Positions 46,933 through 55,509 of a DNA stretch of 64,000 nucleotides are shown here, piece by piece. Every line of letters starts with the position of its first letter. Positions within the stretch are counted from its first letter, which is position 1. Made by a program: the position numbers and the translations under genes. A model generated the notes under the pieces. It did not search any database. It was not told the origin of the DNA and saw only the letters and a program-made list of their open reading frames with translations. This stretch comes from Shinella zoogloeoides (GTDB taxonomy: Bacteria; Pseudomonadota; Alphaproteobacteria; Rhizobiales; Rhizobiaceae). The stretch is from contig NZ_CP132311.1 in the NCBI RefSeq assembly GCF_030733845.1, positions 2,483,501 to 2,547,500 on the forward strand, given 5' to 3'.

Positions 46933-47757
46933 ATGCGACTGAAGATCAGCCACACGACCGAGTATCAATATGACGATCCGGTGCAGTATTCCCTGCAGCG
47001 GCTGCGGCTGACGCCGAAGAGCCAGCCCGGCCAGATCGTGCGCGACTGGAAGACGACCGTGCACGGCGCGCGCCTGGAGGCCGGTTATACCGATCATTTC
47101 GGCAACCATGTCGATCTCGTCAGCACCAATGCCGAGCAGGTGACGATCCGCATCGTCGCCGAGGGTCAGGTGGATACGGAGGACCGGGCAGGCGTATTCG
47201 GCCCGCACCAGGGTTTCGTCCCGCTCTGGCTCTATCTGCGCGAAACGCCGCTGACCAAGCCCGGCAAGCTGATCCGCGACCTCGCCAAAGCCTCCGCCGG
47301 CGACAACGAACTGGCGCGCATGCACGACCTGATGGGTGCGATCCACGCGACCGTCGCCTACAGGCCGGGCGAGACGGCATCGGACACGACCGCCGAACAG
47401 GCGCTGGAAAAGAAGCAGGGCGTCTGCCAGGACCACGCGCATATCTTCCTCTCGGCGACGCGTTGCCTCGGCATTCCGGCCCGCTACGTCTCGGGCTACC
47501 TGCTGATGGATCAGCCCGAGCAGACGGCGAGCCATGCCTGGGCGGAAGTGCATCTGCAAGGCCTCGGCTGGGTCGGTTTCGACGCCGCGAACAATATTTG
47601 CCCGGATGCGCGCTATGTCCGCCTTTCGAGCGGCCTCGACTACATGGATGCCGCGCCGGTCTCCGGCATGGTGGTGGGCAAGGCGGCGGAAACGATGAGC
47701 GTGTCGATCACGGTGGAACCGACCGCCACTCAGAGTCAGTCGCAAAGCCAGAGCTGA
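46933..47757 (+). CDS. Transglutaminase-like cysteine peptidase family protein
   Basis: 274 residues. An N-terminal beta domain (LKISHTTEYQYDDPVQYSLQRLRLTP) precedes the transglutaminase core, with catalytic Cys in KQGVCQDHAHIFLSATR (about residue 163), His in ASHAWAEVHLQGLGWVGFD (about residue 200) and Asp in the same stretch. The C terminus is a Ser/Gln-rich repeat (QSQSQSQS). No signal peptide is seen. It completes the ATP-grasp/alpha-E/transglutaminase cluster. Confidence 0.88.
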   Translation: MRLKISHTTEYQYDDPVQYSLQRLRLTPKSQPGQIVRDWKTTVHGARLEAGYTDHFGNHVDLVSTNAEQVTIRIVAEGQVDTEDRAGVFGPHQGFVPLWLYLRETPLTKPGKLIRDLAKASAGDNELARMHDLMGAIHATVAYRPGETASDTTAEQALEKKQGVCQDHAHIFLSATRCLGIPARYVSGYLLMDQPEQTASHAWAEVHLQGLGWVGFDAANNICPDARYVRLSSGLDYMDAAPVSGMVVGKAAETMSVSITVEPTATQSQSQSQS

Positions 47758-47789
47758 AGCGGCGGCCCGAGGAGCCGCCGCCCGTCCCG

Positions 47790-48488
47790 TCAACGGGACG
47801 CCGTTTCGAGCAGGCGACACAGGTTGGCCAGCGAGGAATCATAGCCGCCGCCATTGATGCCGCCGCAACGCCGGAGCATCTGCATGCGCTCGCTGCTCGG
47901 AAGCTGCGAGAACTGGCGCAGGATTTCGCGGTCACGGCTGCTGTTGCCGTTGGAAGTGCCGGAACCGTTTTCGCCGCCGGTGCCGGGATTCGTGCCGGTT
48001 CCGCCACCGCCGATGCCGAGCCCGATATCGACATCCGCCAGGCCGCCATTGCCGCCCACATTGGCACCGACATTGGCGGCAAGACCGCCGCTGCCGCCAA
48101 CCGTTGCGTTCACATCGGCATCGACCAGGCCTTTCGAACCGCCGACATTTGCCTTGGCGTCGGCATTGATGCCGCTACGCCCGCCGATGGATGCGGTCGC
48201 GTCCACATCGGCAAGACCCTTCGAACCGCCGATATTTGCCTTGGCATCGGCGTTCACGCCGCCCTCACCACCGACATTCGCGCCGACATCCGCATCCACG
48301 AGGCCCTTGCTGCCGCCGACGGTCGCCCCGATATCGGCCTTTACGCCGCCGAGATCGACTCCCACCCCGACACCGAAGCCCCCGCCCTTCTGCTGCGCGA
48401 CCGCAGTCAGCGGCGCGGCAAGAACCGCAGCGACCAATACGGCCGCCGAAAGCTTGGGGATGGACATTGCATTCGTCGCTGTGAACAT
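47790..48488 (-). CDS. Secreted glycine-rich protein with 14/15-residue tandem repeats
   Basis: 232 residues from the ATG at 48488, preceded by GGAGG; a second Met is at 48467. A signal peptide (LSAAVLVAAVLAAPLTAVA) is followed by eight copies of a 14- or 15-residue unit, roughly [LVI]-x-A/D-x-D-x-x-A-x-[VI]-G-G-x-x-G (for example VNADAKANIGGSKG, LADVDATASIGGRSG). A Gly/Asn-rich linker (GTGTNPGTGGENGSG) follows, then a helical end with two Cys (MLRRCGG, LANLCRLL). I do not recognise the family; an extracellular beta-solenoid or matrix protein is plausible. Confidence 0.75.
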   Translation of the reverse strand: MFTATNAMSIPKLSAAVLVAAVLAAPLTAVAQQKGGGFGVGVGVDLGGVKADIGATVGGSKGLVDADVGANVGGEGGVNADAKANIGGSKGLADVDATASIGGRSGINADAKANVGGSKGLVDADVNATVGGSGGLAANVGANVGGNGGLADVDIGLGIGGGGTGTNPGTGGENGSGTSNGNSSRDREILRQFSQLPSSERMQMLRRCGGINGGGYDSSLANLCRLLETASR

Positions 48489-48703
48489 GACAAACCTCCA
48501 GATCAGCGACCAGTCCGGGAGTGGACCGGCATCGCAAAACGAAAGGTTGAGCCTCGATTTTGGTTCCCGAAGCGGAGAAACGCTCAAATGACAAGGAAAA
48601 GGAAGGGTTTAGGCCGCAAAGCAAGCATCGCACATTGTACCGGAACGGAACAGATCGGACGCAGCCTGTGGCCGCGCCCGAACGACGTTCTACCTGGCTT
48701 ACG

Positions 48704-50137
48704 TTACGCCATCGTATAAGCGGTCTTGACGGTTGTGTAGAACTCGCTGGCGTATTTGCCCTGTTCGCGCGATCCGTGGGACGAGCCCTTGCGGCCGCCG
48801 AAGGGGACGTGGAAATCGACGCCGGCCGTCGGCAGGTTGACCATGACCATGCCGGCCTCCGCATTGCGCTTGAAGTGTGTGGCGTGCTTGAGGCTCGTCG
48901 TGGCGATGCCGGAGGAAAGGCCGAACGGCGTGTCGTTGGCGACGGCCAGCGCTTCCTCGTAGTCCTTCACGCGGATGACGGCGGCCACCGGGCCGAAGAT
49001 TTCCTCGCGCGATATCCGCATGTCGTTCGTCGCTTCGGTGAAGAGCGCCGGCGCGAGATAGAAGCCGGGCGTGTCGCGCTTCAAAAGCTCGCCGCCGAAG
49101 GCGAGCCTGGCGCCCTCCTGCCTGCCGATCTCGATATAGTCGGTATCCTGCTTCAGCTGGCTCTCGTCGACGACAGGGCCGATATGCGTGCCGGCCTTCA
49201 ACGCATCGTCCACGACGACGCCCTTCAGCCGCTCGCCGACGGCCGCGACGAACCTGTCGTGGATGCCTTCGGTGACGATGACGCGCGAGGAGGCGGTGCA
49301 GCGCTGGCCGGTCGAGAAGAAGGCCGAGTTGACGGCGGCTTCCACGGCGACAGTGAGGTCCGCATCATCAAGCACGACGAAGGGGTTCTTGCCGCCCATT
49401 TCGAGCTGGTACTTGCGGTTATGCTCGACGGAGGCCATGGCGACGCGCTTGCCCGTGCCGGTCGAACCGGTGAAGGTGATGGCGTTGACGTCGGGGCTGT
49501 CGAGCATCGCCTGGCCGACGACGGAGCCCTTGCCCATGACGAGGTTGAGCACGCCCTTCGGCAGGCCGGCGCGCACCAGGATATCGACGATGGCCCAGGA
49601 GCAGCCCGGCACCAGTTCGGCCGGCTTGAAGACCACCGTGTTGCCGTAGCAGAGCGCCGGGGCGATCTTCCAGGCGGGAATGGCGATCGGGAAGTTCCAC
49701 GGCGTGATGATGCCGACGACGCCGACCGGCTCGCGGGTGATCTCGACGCCGATGTTCGGCCGCACCGAGGGCAGCACCTCGCCGGCAAGGCGCAGGCATT
49801 CTCCGGCGAAGAAATCGAAGATCTGCCCGGCGCGCACCGTCTCGCCGATGCCCTCCGCCAGCGTCTTGCCCTCCTCGCGCGACAGCAGCCGGCCGAGTTC
49901 GTCCTTGCGGGCGAGAATCTCGTCGGCGGTCTTTCTGAGGATGGCGTGGCGCTCGAGGATGCCGGAGCGCGACCAGGCCGGGAACGCCGCCTTCGCCGCC
50001 GCGATCGCCGCCCTGGTGTCCTCGGCGGAGGCGCGGGCATATTCGCCCACCACATCGTTCGTGTTCGACGGGTTGATGTTGCGGATCGCGTCGGAGCCGA
50101 CCCATTCGCCGGCGATCAGGTTCTGGTGGATGGTCAT
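48704..50137 (-). CDS. Alpha-ketoglutaric semialdehyde dehydrogenase-like aldehyde dehydrogenase
   Basis: 477 residues of the ALDH superfamily. PWNFPIAIPAWKIAPALCYGNTVVFKPAE carries the NAD-site Asn/Lys, FTGSTGTGKRVA the Rossmann contact, LEMGGKNPFVVLDDADL the general-base Glu (about residue 250) and FFSTGQRCTASSRV the catalytic Cys (about 284). It oxidises 2,5-dioxopentanoate-type or similar aldehydes to 2-oxoglutarate in pentose and sugar-acid pathways. It follows the gguC gene, a likely source of the semialdehyde. Confidence 0.87.
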   Translation of the reverse strand: MTIHQNLIAGEWVGSDAIRNINPSNTNDVVGEYARASAEDTRAAIAAAKAAFPAWSRSGILERHAILRKTADEILARKDELGRLLSREEGKTLAEGIGETVRAGQIFDFFAGECLRLAGEVLPSVRPNIGVEITREPVGVVGIITPWNFPIAIPAWKIAPALCYGNTVVFKPAELVPGCSWAIVDILVRAGLPKGVLNLVMGKGSVVGQAMLDSPDVNAITFTGSTGTGKRVAMASVEHNRKYQLEMGGKNPFVVLDDADLTVAVEAAVNSAFFSTGQRCTASSRVIVTEGIHDRFVAAVGERLKGVVVDDALKAGTHIGPVVDESQLKQDTDYIEIGRQEGARLAFGGELLKRDTPGFYLAPALFTEATNDMRISREEIFGPVAAVIRVKDYEEALAVANDTPFGLSSGIATTSLKHATHFKRNAEAGMVMVNLPTAGVDFHVPFGGRKGSSHGSREQGKYASEFYTTVKTAYTMA

Positions 50138-50192
50138 GGCGCAAGCCTCCTGCTGTCATGGTGCGGCCGATAAAACCGGCTCGCGGCATGGA

Positions 50193-51185
50193 TTACAATT
50201 GGCGGATGACGATGTCTTCCTCGCCGGCGATCGCCAGCGGATTGCGCAGCGGCAGGCCGAAACCGTCCGCGCCGATCTCGAACACGTCGCCCTCCTCAGT
50301 GCGGATGCCGTCGCCGAAGGACAGCGTCGCCGTGCCGAACATGTGGACGTGGATATCGCCGGGTGCGCGGAACAGGCCGTACTTGAAGTGGTGGTATTCG
50401 AGATTGGCGAAGGTGTGCGACATGTTCGCCTCACCCGAGACGAAGGGCTTTTCCCAGAGAACCTTGCCGCCGCGCAGGATGCGCGAGAAGCCGCGGATAT
50501 CCTCCGGCGCGGCGCCGACGCGGATTTCCGGGCCGAAGCTTGCCTGCCGCAGCTTGGAATGGGCGAGGTAGAGATAGTTGATGCGCTCCGTCACATGGTC
50601 GGAGAATTCGTTCGCCACGGCAAAGCCGATGCGGAACGGCGAGCCGTCGGCGGCGATGACATAGATGCCGGCCATTTCCGGCTCCTCGCCGCCGTCGAGC
50701 GCGAAGGACGGCGAGGTGAGCGCGGCGCCCGGCGCGACGGCCTGGCTGCCGTTGCCCTTGTAGAACCATTCCGGCTGCACGCCCTTCTCGCCGGCCTTCG
50801 GCTTGCCGTTCTCGAGGCCCATGCGGAACATCTTCATCGTATCGGTGGCGCCCTCCTCCACCTTGGAGACCGCCGCATGCATGGCGTCGCGGGTCGAGGC
50901 CGAGCCGAGATGGGTGAGGCCCGTTCCCGTCAGGTGCAGGTGCGCGGCGTCCGGATGGGTGATCGGCGACAGCAGCCGGCCCGCAGCATAGGCCGCTTCC
51001 AGATCGACGACCTCGCCGAGCCCCTTCGCGTCGATGACAGCCTTGAGCGACCCGCCGCTATCGGCCGCCTCCATCGCCAGCGCGTAGACGCTCGCCGCGC
51101 CCTTGACGGCACGGCCATCGCCGCCCTCCTCGCGAACGACAACCGTGATCGAACCGTCGGTATTGCCTACCTGGGACAAAAGCAT
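50193..51185 (-). CDS. gguC: GguC/AraD1 family protein
   Basis: 330 residues from the ATG at 51185 (AAGGAAACG upstream). It is a fumarylacetoacetate-hydrolase-like fold: RIGFAVANEFSDHVTE, SFGPEIRVG and the metal-ligand-like EGDVFEIGADGFGLPLRNP at the C terminus. GguC lies beside chvE and gguAB in Agrobacterium. AraD1 proteins are assigned as 2-keto-3-deoxy-L-arabinonate dehydratases, yielding the semialdehyde used by the next gene. Activity here is inferred. Confidence 0.85.
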   Translation of the reverse strand: MLLSQVGNTDGSITVVVREEGGDGRAVKGAASVYALAMEAADSGGSLKAVIDAKGLGEVVDLEAAYAAGRLLSPITHPDAAHLHLTGTGLTHLGSASTRDAMHAAVSKVEEGATDTMKMFRMGLENGKPKAGEKGVQPEWFYKGNGSQAVAPGAALTSPSFALDGGEEPEMAGIYVIAADGSPFRIGFAVANEFSDHVTERINYLYLAHSKLRQASFGPEIRVGAAPEDIRGFSRILRGGKVLWEKPFVSGEANMSHTFANLEYHHFKYGLFRAPGDIHVHMFGTATLSFGDGIRTEEGDVFEIGADGFGLPLRNPLAIAGEEDIVIRQL

Positions 51186-51312
51186 CTTCGTTTCCTTCCT
51201 TGGGCGGGCTTCGGTCAAAGCTCCGCACTTGCGGCGGACGCGTGTCCCCGCTCGGGCCGCGCCCGCGGCCGGTCAAACATATTTGCGATCCGTCGGCCGA
51301 CCGGTTTCCCGG

Positions 51313-52521
51313 TCAGCCCTTGTTCTTGTTGTAGACGTCGAAGAACACCGCGGCGAGCAGCACCAAGCCCTTGATGAGCTGCTGGTAGTCGATGCCGATG
51401 CCCATGATCGACATGCCGTTGTTCATGACGCCCATGATGAAGGCGCCGATGACCGCACCGGTGATCTTGCCGACGCCTCCCGACGCCGAGGCGCCGCCGA
51501 TGAAGCAGGCCGCGATGACGTCAAGCTCGAAGCCTACGCCTGCCTTCGGCGTCGCCGAATTGAGGCGGGCCGCGATGATCATGCCGGCGAGCGCGGCGAG
51601 CGCGCCCATGTTGACGAAGGTGTAGAAGGTCAGGCGCTCGGTGTTGATGCCCGAGAGCTTCGCCGCCTTCTCGTTGCCGCCCATGGCATAGATGCGCCGG
51701 CCGATCGTCGTGCGCGTCGTCACGAACGTATAGAGCGCGATGAGCACGCCCATGATGACGAGCACGTTCGGCAGGCCGCGATAGGTGGAGAGCTGGAAGC
51801 CGAGGAAGATCGCAACCGCGCCGATGATCGCCATCTGCACGGCGAAGAAGGTGAAGGGCTCGTTCTCGGTCTCATGCAGGGCGTTCATGCGCCGCTCGCG
51901 CAGGCCCGCATAGACGGCATAGGCGACGAGCAGGACGATCATGACGAGGGCGAAATAGTTCTTGATGAGGCTCGTCGCCGGGTCGGTGATGGACAGGAAA
52001 TCCGGCACGAAGCCCGTCGAGAGGATCTGGAACTCCTTCGGGAACGGACCGACCGGGCGACCGGAGAGCACGACATAGGTCATGCCGCGGAAGACGAGCA
52101 TGCCGGCGAGCGTGACGATGAAGGACGGTATCTTCTGGTAGGCGACCCAATAGCCCTGTGCCGCGCCCATGACGGCGCCGACAAGGATACAGAGCGGCAC
52201 CACGACGATGGCCGGCAGCCCCCATTTCACCAGCATGATCGCCGATATGGCGCCGGTGAAGGCGACGATGGAGCCGACCGACAGGTCGATATGCCCCGCC
52301 ACGATGATCAGCAGCATGCCCAGCGCCATAATGACGATAAACGAGTTCTGCAGTACCAGGTTGGTGATGTTGACCGGGCGGAAGAGCACGCCGTTGGTGA
52401 GTATCTGGAAGAAGATCATGATGACGACGAGCGCGACGAGCAGGCCGTATTCACGGATGTTCTTGCGCAGGTAGTCCCCCACCGAAGGCTGGGTCGTCTT
52501 GGTCGCGGTATCGGTGGCCAT
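51313..52521 (-). CDS. gguB: Multiple-monosaccharide ABC transporter permease GguB
   Basis: 402 residues, MmsB/BPD-type sugar permease of the ribose/xylose (CUT2) family. About ten hydrophobic segments are visible (LLVALVVIMIFFQIL, NSFIVIMALGMLLIIVAG, IAGALAA-like helices and ALAALAGMIIAARL). The DLSVGSIVAFTGAISA segment and GRRIYAMGGNEKAAKLSGIN are family signatures, the latter the EAA-like ATPase contact. Its ATG overlaps the gguA stop by one base. It partners GguA and ChvE. Confidence 0.93.
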   Translation of the reverse strand: MATDTATKTTQPSVGDYLRKNIREYGLLVALVVIMIFFQILTNGVLFRPVNITNLVLQNSFIVIMALGMLLIIVAGHIDLSVGSIVAFTGAISAIMLVKWGLPAIVVVPLCILVGAVMGAAQGYWVAYQKIPSFIVTLAGMLVFRGMTYVVLSGRPVGPFPKEFQILSTGFVPDFLSITDPATSLIKNYFALVMIVLLVAYAVYAGLRERRMNALHETENEPFTFFAVQMAIIGAVAIFLGFQLSTYRGLPNVLVIMGVLIALYTFVTTRTTIGRRIYAMGGNEKAAKLSGINTERLTFYTFVNMGALAALAGMIIAARLNSATPKAGVGFELDVIAACFIGGASASGGVGKITGAVIGAFIMGVMNNGMSIMGIGIDYQQLIKGLVLLAAVFFDVYNKNKG

Positions 52522-54056
52522 TAGTGTTTCTCCCCGGAGCGCATGATGGCGCGCATGATGGATTCCTGGCTTGCTTCCGCCTTGGAGAGCTCGGCCACGA
52601 TGCGTCCTTCGTTCATGACATAGATGCGATCGCAGGTCCCGAGCAGTTCCGGCATCTCCGACGAGATCATGAGGATGCCCTTGCCCTCGGCGGCAAGCTG
52701 GTTGATGATCGAGTAGATTTCGAACTTGGCGCCGACATCGATGCCGCGCGTCGGTTCGTCGAGGATCAGGACCTCGGGATTGGTGAAGAGCCACTTCGAC
52801 AGCACGACCTTCTGCTGGTTGCCGCCCGAAAGATTGACCGCTTCCTGATAGATCGAGTGCGAGCGGATGCGCAGCTTCTGGCGGTAGCCCGAAGCGACCT
52901 TGGCCTCCTGGTGGCTATCGATCACCGTCGCCCTGGAGACGCCGCCGAGATTGGCCAGCGTCGTATTGTGCATGATGTTGTCGATCAGCACGAGACCGAG
53001 CTGCTTGCGGTCTTCCGTGACATAGGCAAGGCCCGCCTCGATCGCCTTCGGGATCGTGCTGACATCGACCGGCTTGCCGCGCATGGCGACCTCGCCGGTG
53101 ATCTTGTGGCCCCAGCTCTTGCCGAACAGGCTCATCGCCGTCTCGGTGCGGCCGGCGCCCATCAGGCCGGCAATGCCGACCACCTCGCCGGCGCGCACGG
53201 TGAAGTTCACGTCGTGCAGGAACTGCCGGTCGCGGTGATGCTGGTGGAAGACGTTCCAGTTCTTCACCTCCAGCAGCGTCTCGCCGATCTTGGGCTCGCG
53301 CGGCGGATAGCGGTCCTCCATCTCGCGGCCGACCATGCCCTTGATGATGCGGTCCTCGGAAATATCCTCGTGGTGACAGTCGAGCGTCTCGACCGTGCCG
53401 CCGTCGCGCAGGATGGTGATCTGGTCGGCGACCTTTTTGATCTCGTTCAGCTTGTGCGAGATGATGATCGAGGTCATGCCCTGCGTGCGGAATTCCATCA
53501 GCAGCTTCAGCAGCGCGTCGGAATCCTTCTCGTTGAGCGAGGCGGTCGGCTCGTCGAGGATGAGAAGGCGCACCTTCTTGGAAAGCGCCTTGGCGATCTC
53601 CACGAGCTGCTGCTTGCCGACGCCGATATCGGTGATCAGCGTGCCCGGTGGCTCCTTGAGGCCGACCTTGTCGAGCAGTTCCTGCGTGCGGCGGAAGGCC
53701 TGCTTCCAGTCGATGACGCCGTTCTTGGCGACCTCGTTGCCGAGGAAGATGTTTTCCGCGATCGACAGGAGCGGCACGAGCGCCAGCTCCTGGTGGATGA
53801 TGATGATGCCCAGATGCTCGCTGTCGGAGATCGTGGAAAAGCGGCGGACTTCGCCGTCGAAATGGATTTCACCCTCGTAGGAGCCGGCCGGATAGACGCC
53901 GCTCAACACTTTCATGAGGGTGGATTTGCCGGCCCCGTTCTCGCCGACAAGGGCATGGATCTCGCCTTCGCGGACCTTCAGGTTGACGTTGTCGAGCGCC
54001 TTCACGCCCGGGAACGTCTTCGTGATGCCACGCATTTCCAGAAGGGTCTTGCTCAT
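52521..54056 (-). CDS. gguA: Multiple-monosaccharide ABC transporter ATPase GguA
   Basis: 511 residues with two ATPase domains as usual for CUT2 sugar importers. Domain 1 has Walker [10 protein letters not shown] near residue 37, LTP-type signature [13 protein letters not shown] and Walker [12 protein letters not shown]; domain 2 has a degenerate Walker A (GLMGAGRTE), the signature [15 protein letters not shown] and [13 protein letters not shown]. It energises uptake of galactose, arabinose, xylose, glucose and related sugars delivered by ChvE. Confidence 0.94.
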   Translation of the reverse strand: MSKTLLEMRGITKTFPGVKALDNVNLKVREGEIHALVGENGAGKSTLMKVLSGVYPAGSYEGEIHFDGEVRRFSTISDSEHLGIIIIHQELALVPLLSIAENIFLGNEVAKNGVIDWKQAFRRTQELLDKVGLKEPPGTLITDIGVGKQQLVEIAKALSKKVRLLILDEPTASLNEKDSDALLKLLMEFRTQGMTSIIISHKLNEIKKVADQITILRDGGTVETLDCHHEDISEDRIIKGMVGREMEDRYPPREPKIGETLLEVKNWNVFHQHHRDRQFLHDVNFTVRAGEVVGIAGLMGAGRTETAMSLFGKSWGHKITGEVAMRGKPVDVSTIPKAIEAGLAYVTEDRKQLGLVLIDNIMHNTTLANLGGVSRATVIDSHQEAKVASGYRQKLRIRSHSIYQEAVNLSGGNQQKVVLSKWLFTNPEVLILDEPTRGIDVGAKFEIYSIINQLAAEGKGILMISSEMPELLGTCDRIYVMNEGRIVAELSKAEASQESIMRAIMRSGEKH

Positions 54057-54130
54057 ATAACCAGGTTTCCAGCGGCCATCCGCCGTCACTCAAGCGGCGG
54101 GGTCCAGCCTATTCGCTCTGCGATCAGGAG

Positions 54131-54163
54131 AAAAGAGGGTCCGCGCACGTTGCGCGCGAACCC
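54131..54163 (-). terminator. Attenuator-type hairpin between chvE and gguA
   Basis: On the minus strand GGGTTCGCGC pairs with GCGCGGACCC (one G-T pair, 7-base loop), followed by TCTTTTCTCC. It lies 19 bases after the chvE stop and 75 bases before the gguA start, so it probably ends most transcripts after chvE and keeps binding protein in excess over the ATPase and permease. Confidence 0.6.
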
Positions 54164-54181
54164 CCGATGGCGGCGAAAGGA

Positions 54182-55255
54182 TCAGTTCTTGAGCTGATCG
54201 GCCGTGTAGTAGGCCGAGTCCGTGACGAGGATCTTCTCGGCATTCGACTTGTCGACGGCGACAGGCTTGAGGAGGTAGGACGGAACGACCTTGACGCCGT
54301 TGTCATAGGTCTTGGTGTCGTTCACTTCCGGCTCCTTGCCTTCCAGGATCGCATTGACCATGCCGACGGTGACCTTGGCCAGTTCGCGCGTGTCCTTGAA
54401 GACCGTCGAGTACTGTTCGTCAGCGAGGATCGACTTGACGGACGGCAGCTCGGCGTCCTGGCCGGTGACGATGGCCATCGGCTGGTCGCCCGAGCCGTAG
54501 CCGACGCCCTTCAGGGCCGACAGGATACCGATGGACAGGCCGTCATAGGGCGACAGCACGCCATCGACGCGGCCGTCGGTGTAGGTCGAGGACAGCAGGT
54601 TCTCCATACGCGCCTGCGCGACGGCACCGTCCCAACGCAGCGTGCCGACGGTTTCCATGCCGGTCTGGCCCGACTTGATGACGATGTCGCCCTTGTCGAT
54701 GAGCGGCTGGATGACCGACATCGCGCCATCGTAGAAGAAGAAGGCGTTGTTATCGTCCGGCGAGCCGCCGAAGAGTTCGACGTTCCACGGCTTGGTGTCC
54801 GGGAACTTCGCCTTCAGGCCATCGACGAGGCTGGTGGCCTGCAGGACGCCGACCTGGAAGTTGTCGAACGTGGCGTAGTAGTCGACATTGCCCGAATCGC
54901 GAATGAGACGGTCGTAGGCGATGACCTTCACGCCGGCATCGGCAGCCTTCTGCAGGATGTCGGAAAGCGTCGTGCCGTCGATCGCGCCGATGACGAGAAC
55001 CTTGGCACCCTTGGTGACCATGTTCTCGATCTGGGCGAGCTGGTTCGGGATATCGTCGTCAGCGAACTGCAGGTCCGGCGTGTAGCCGGCATCCTTGAAC
55101 AGCTTTTCCATCGTCTCGCCGTCGGAAATCCAGCGGGTCGAGGTCTTGGTGGGCATGGAGATGCCGACCATGCCCTTGTCCTGGGCAAAGGCCGGCGCCA
55201 CGAACGACGCGACGCTGATGGCAGCGGCGGCGAGAAGCGAAGTGATCATTTTCAT
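54182..55255 (-). CDS. chvE: Periplasmic multiple-sugar binding protein ChvE
   Basis: 357 residues. A signal peptide ([18 protein letters not shown]) precedes a class-I type sugar binding protein: [20 protein letters not shown] at the mature start (the ligand-stacking W), [41 protein letters not shown] and [20 protein letters not shown]. This is the ChvE/MmsE family, which binds arabinose, glucose, galactose and xylose for GguAB uptake and, in Agrobacterium, signals sugar to the VirA kinase. GGGAGAG precedes the start. Confidence 0.95.
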   Translation of the reverse strand: MKMITSLLAAAAISVASFVAPAFAQDKGMVGISMPTKTSTRWISDGETMEKLFKDAGYTPDLQFADDDIPNQLAQIENMVTKGAKVLVIGAIDGTTLSDILQKAADAGVKVIAYDRLIRDSGNVDYYATFDNFQVGVLQATSLVDGLKAKFPDTKPWNVELFGGSPDDNNAFFFYDGAMSVIQPLIDKGDIVIKSGQTGMETVGTLRWDGAVAQARMENLLSSTYTDGRVDGVLSPYDGLSIGILSALKGVGYGSGDQPMAIVTGQDAELPSVKSILADEQYSTVFKDTRELAKVTVGMVNAILEGKEPEVNDTKTYDNGVKVVPSYLLKPVAVDKSNAEKILVTDSAYYTADQLKN

Positions 55256-55426
55256 TGAAAGGTCTCTCCCTTGTGCGCACTGGCCGATATTGCGGCCAGG
55301 CATTGCTCTGTGCGCGGACGGGGTCGCATTCAGGCGACGCCTGGACTGGTCGGGCGCAGGCCCGCCGGTCCCCACTCCCAAGGACCCCAGCGCACATTGG
55401 CGCAACGTCGTACGAATTGCCATAAC

Positions 55427-55469
55427 TGTCAAATGCAATGAACTTCTAAATCGATATCATATTTGATAT
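55427..55469. promoter_or_regulatory. chvE/gbpR intergenic control region with LysR-type box
   Basis: ATATCA-TATT-TGATAT (55454-55469) is a perfect 6-bp inverted repeat that fits the T-N11-A LysR box. A minus-strand TTGACA (55427-55432) lies 22 bases on the chvE side, so the box is in activator position for chvE and overlaps the probable promoter of the divergent LysR gene. No clear -10 was found for chvE. Confidence 0.55.
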
Positions 55470-55509
55470 ATAGTGAGCGAAATATACTATTTTTACGGAT
55501 AGAGGAATC

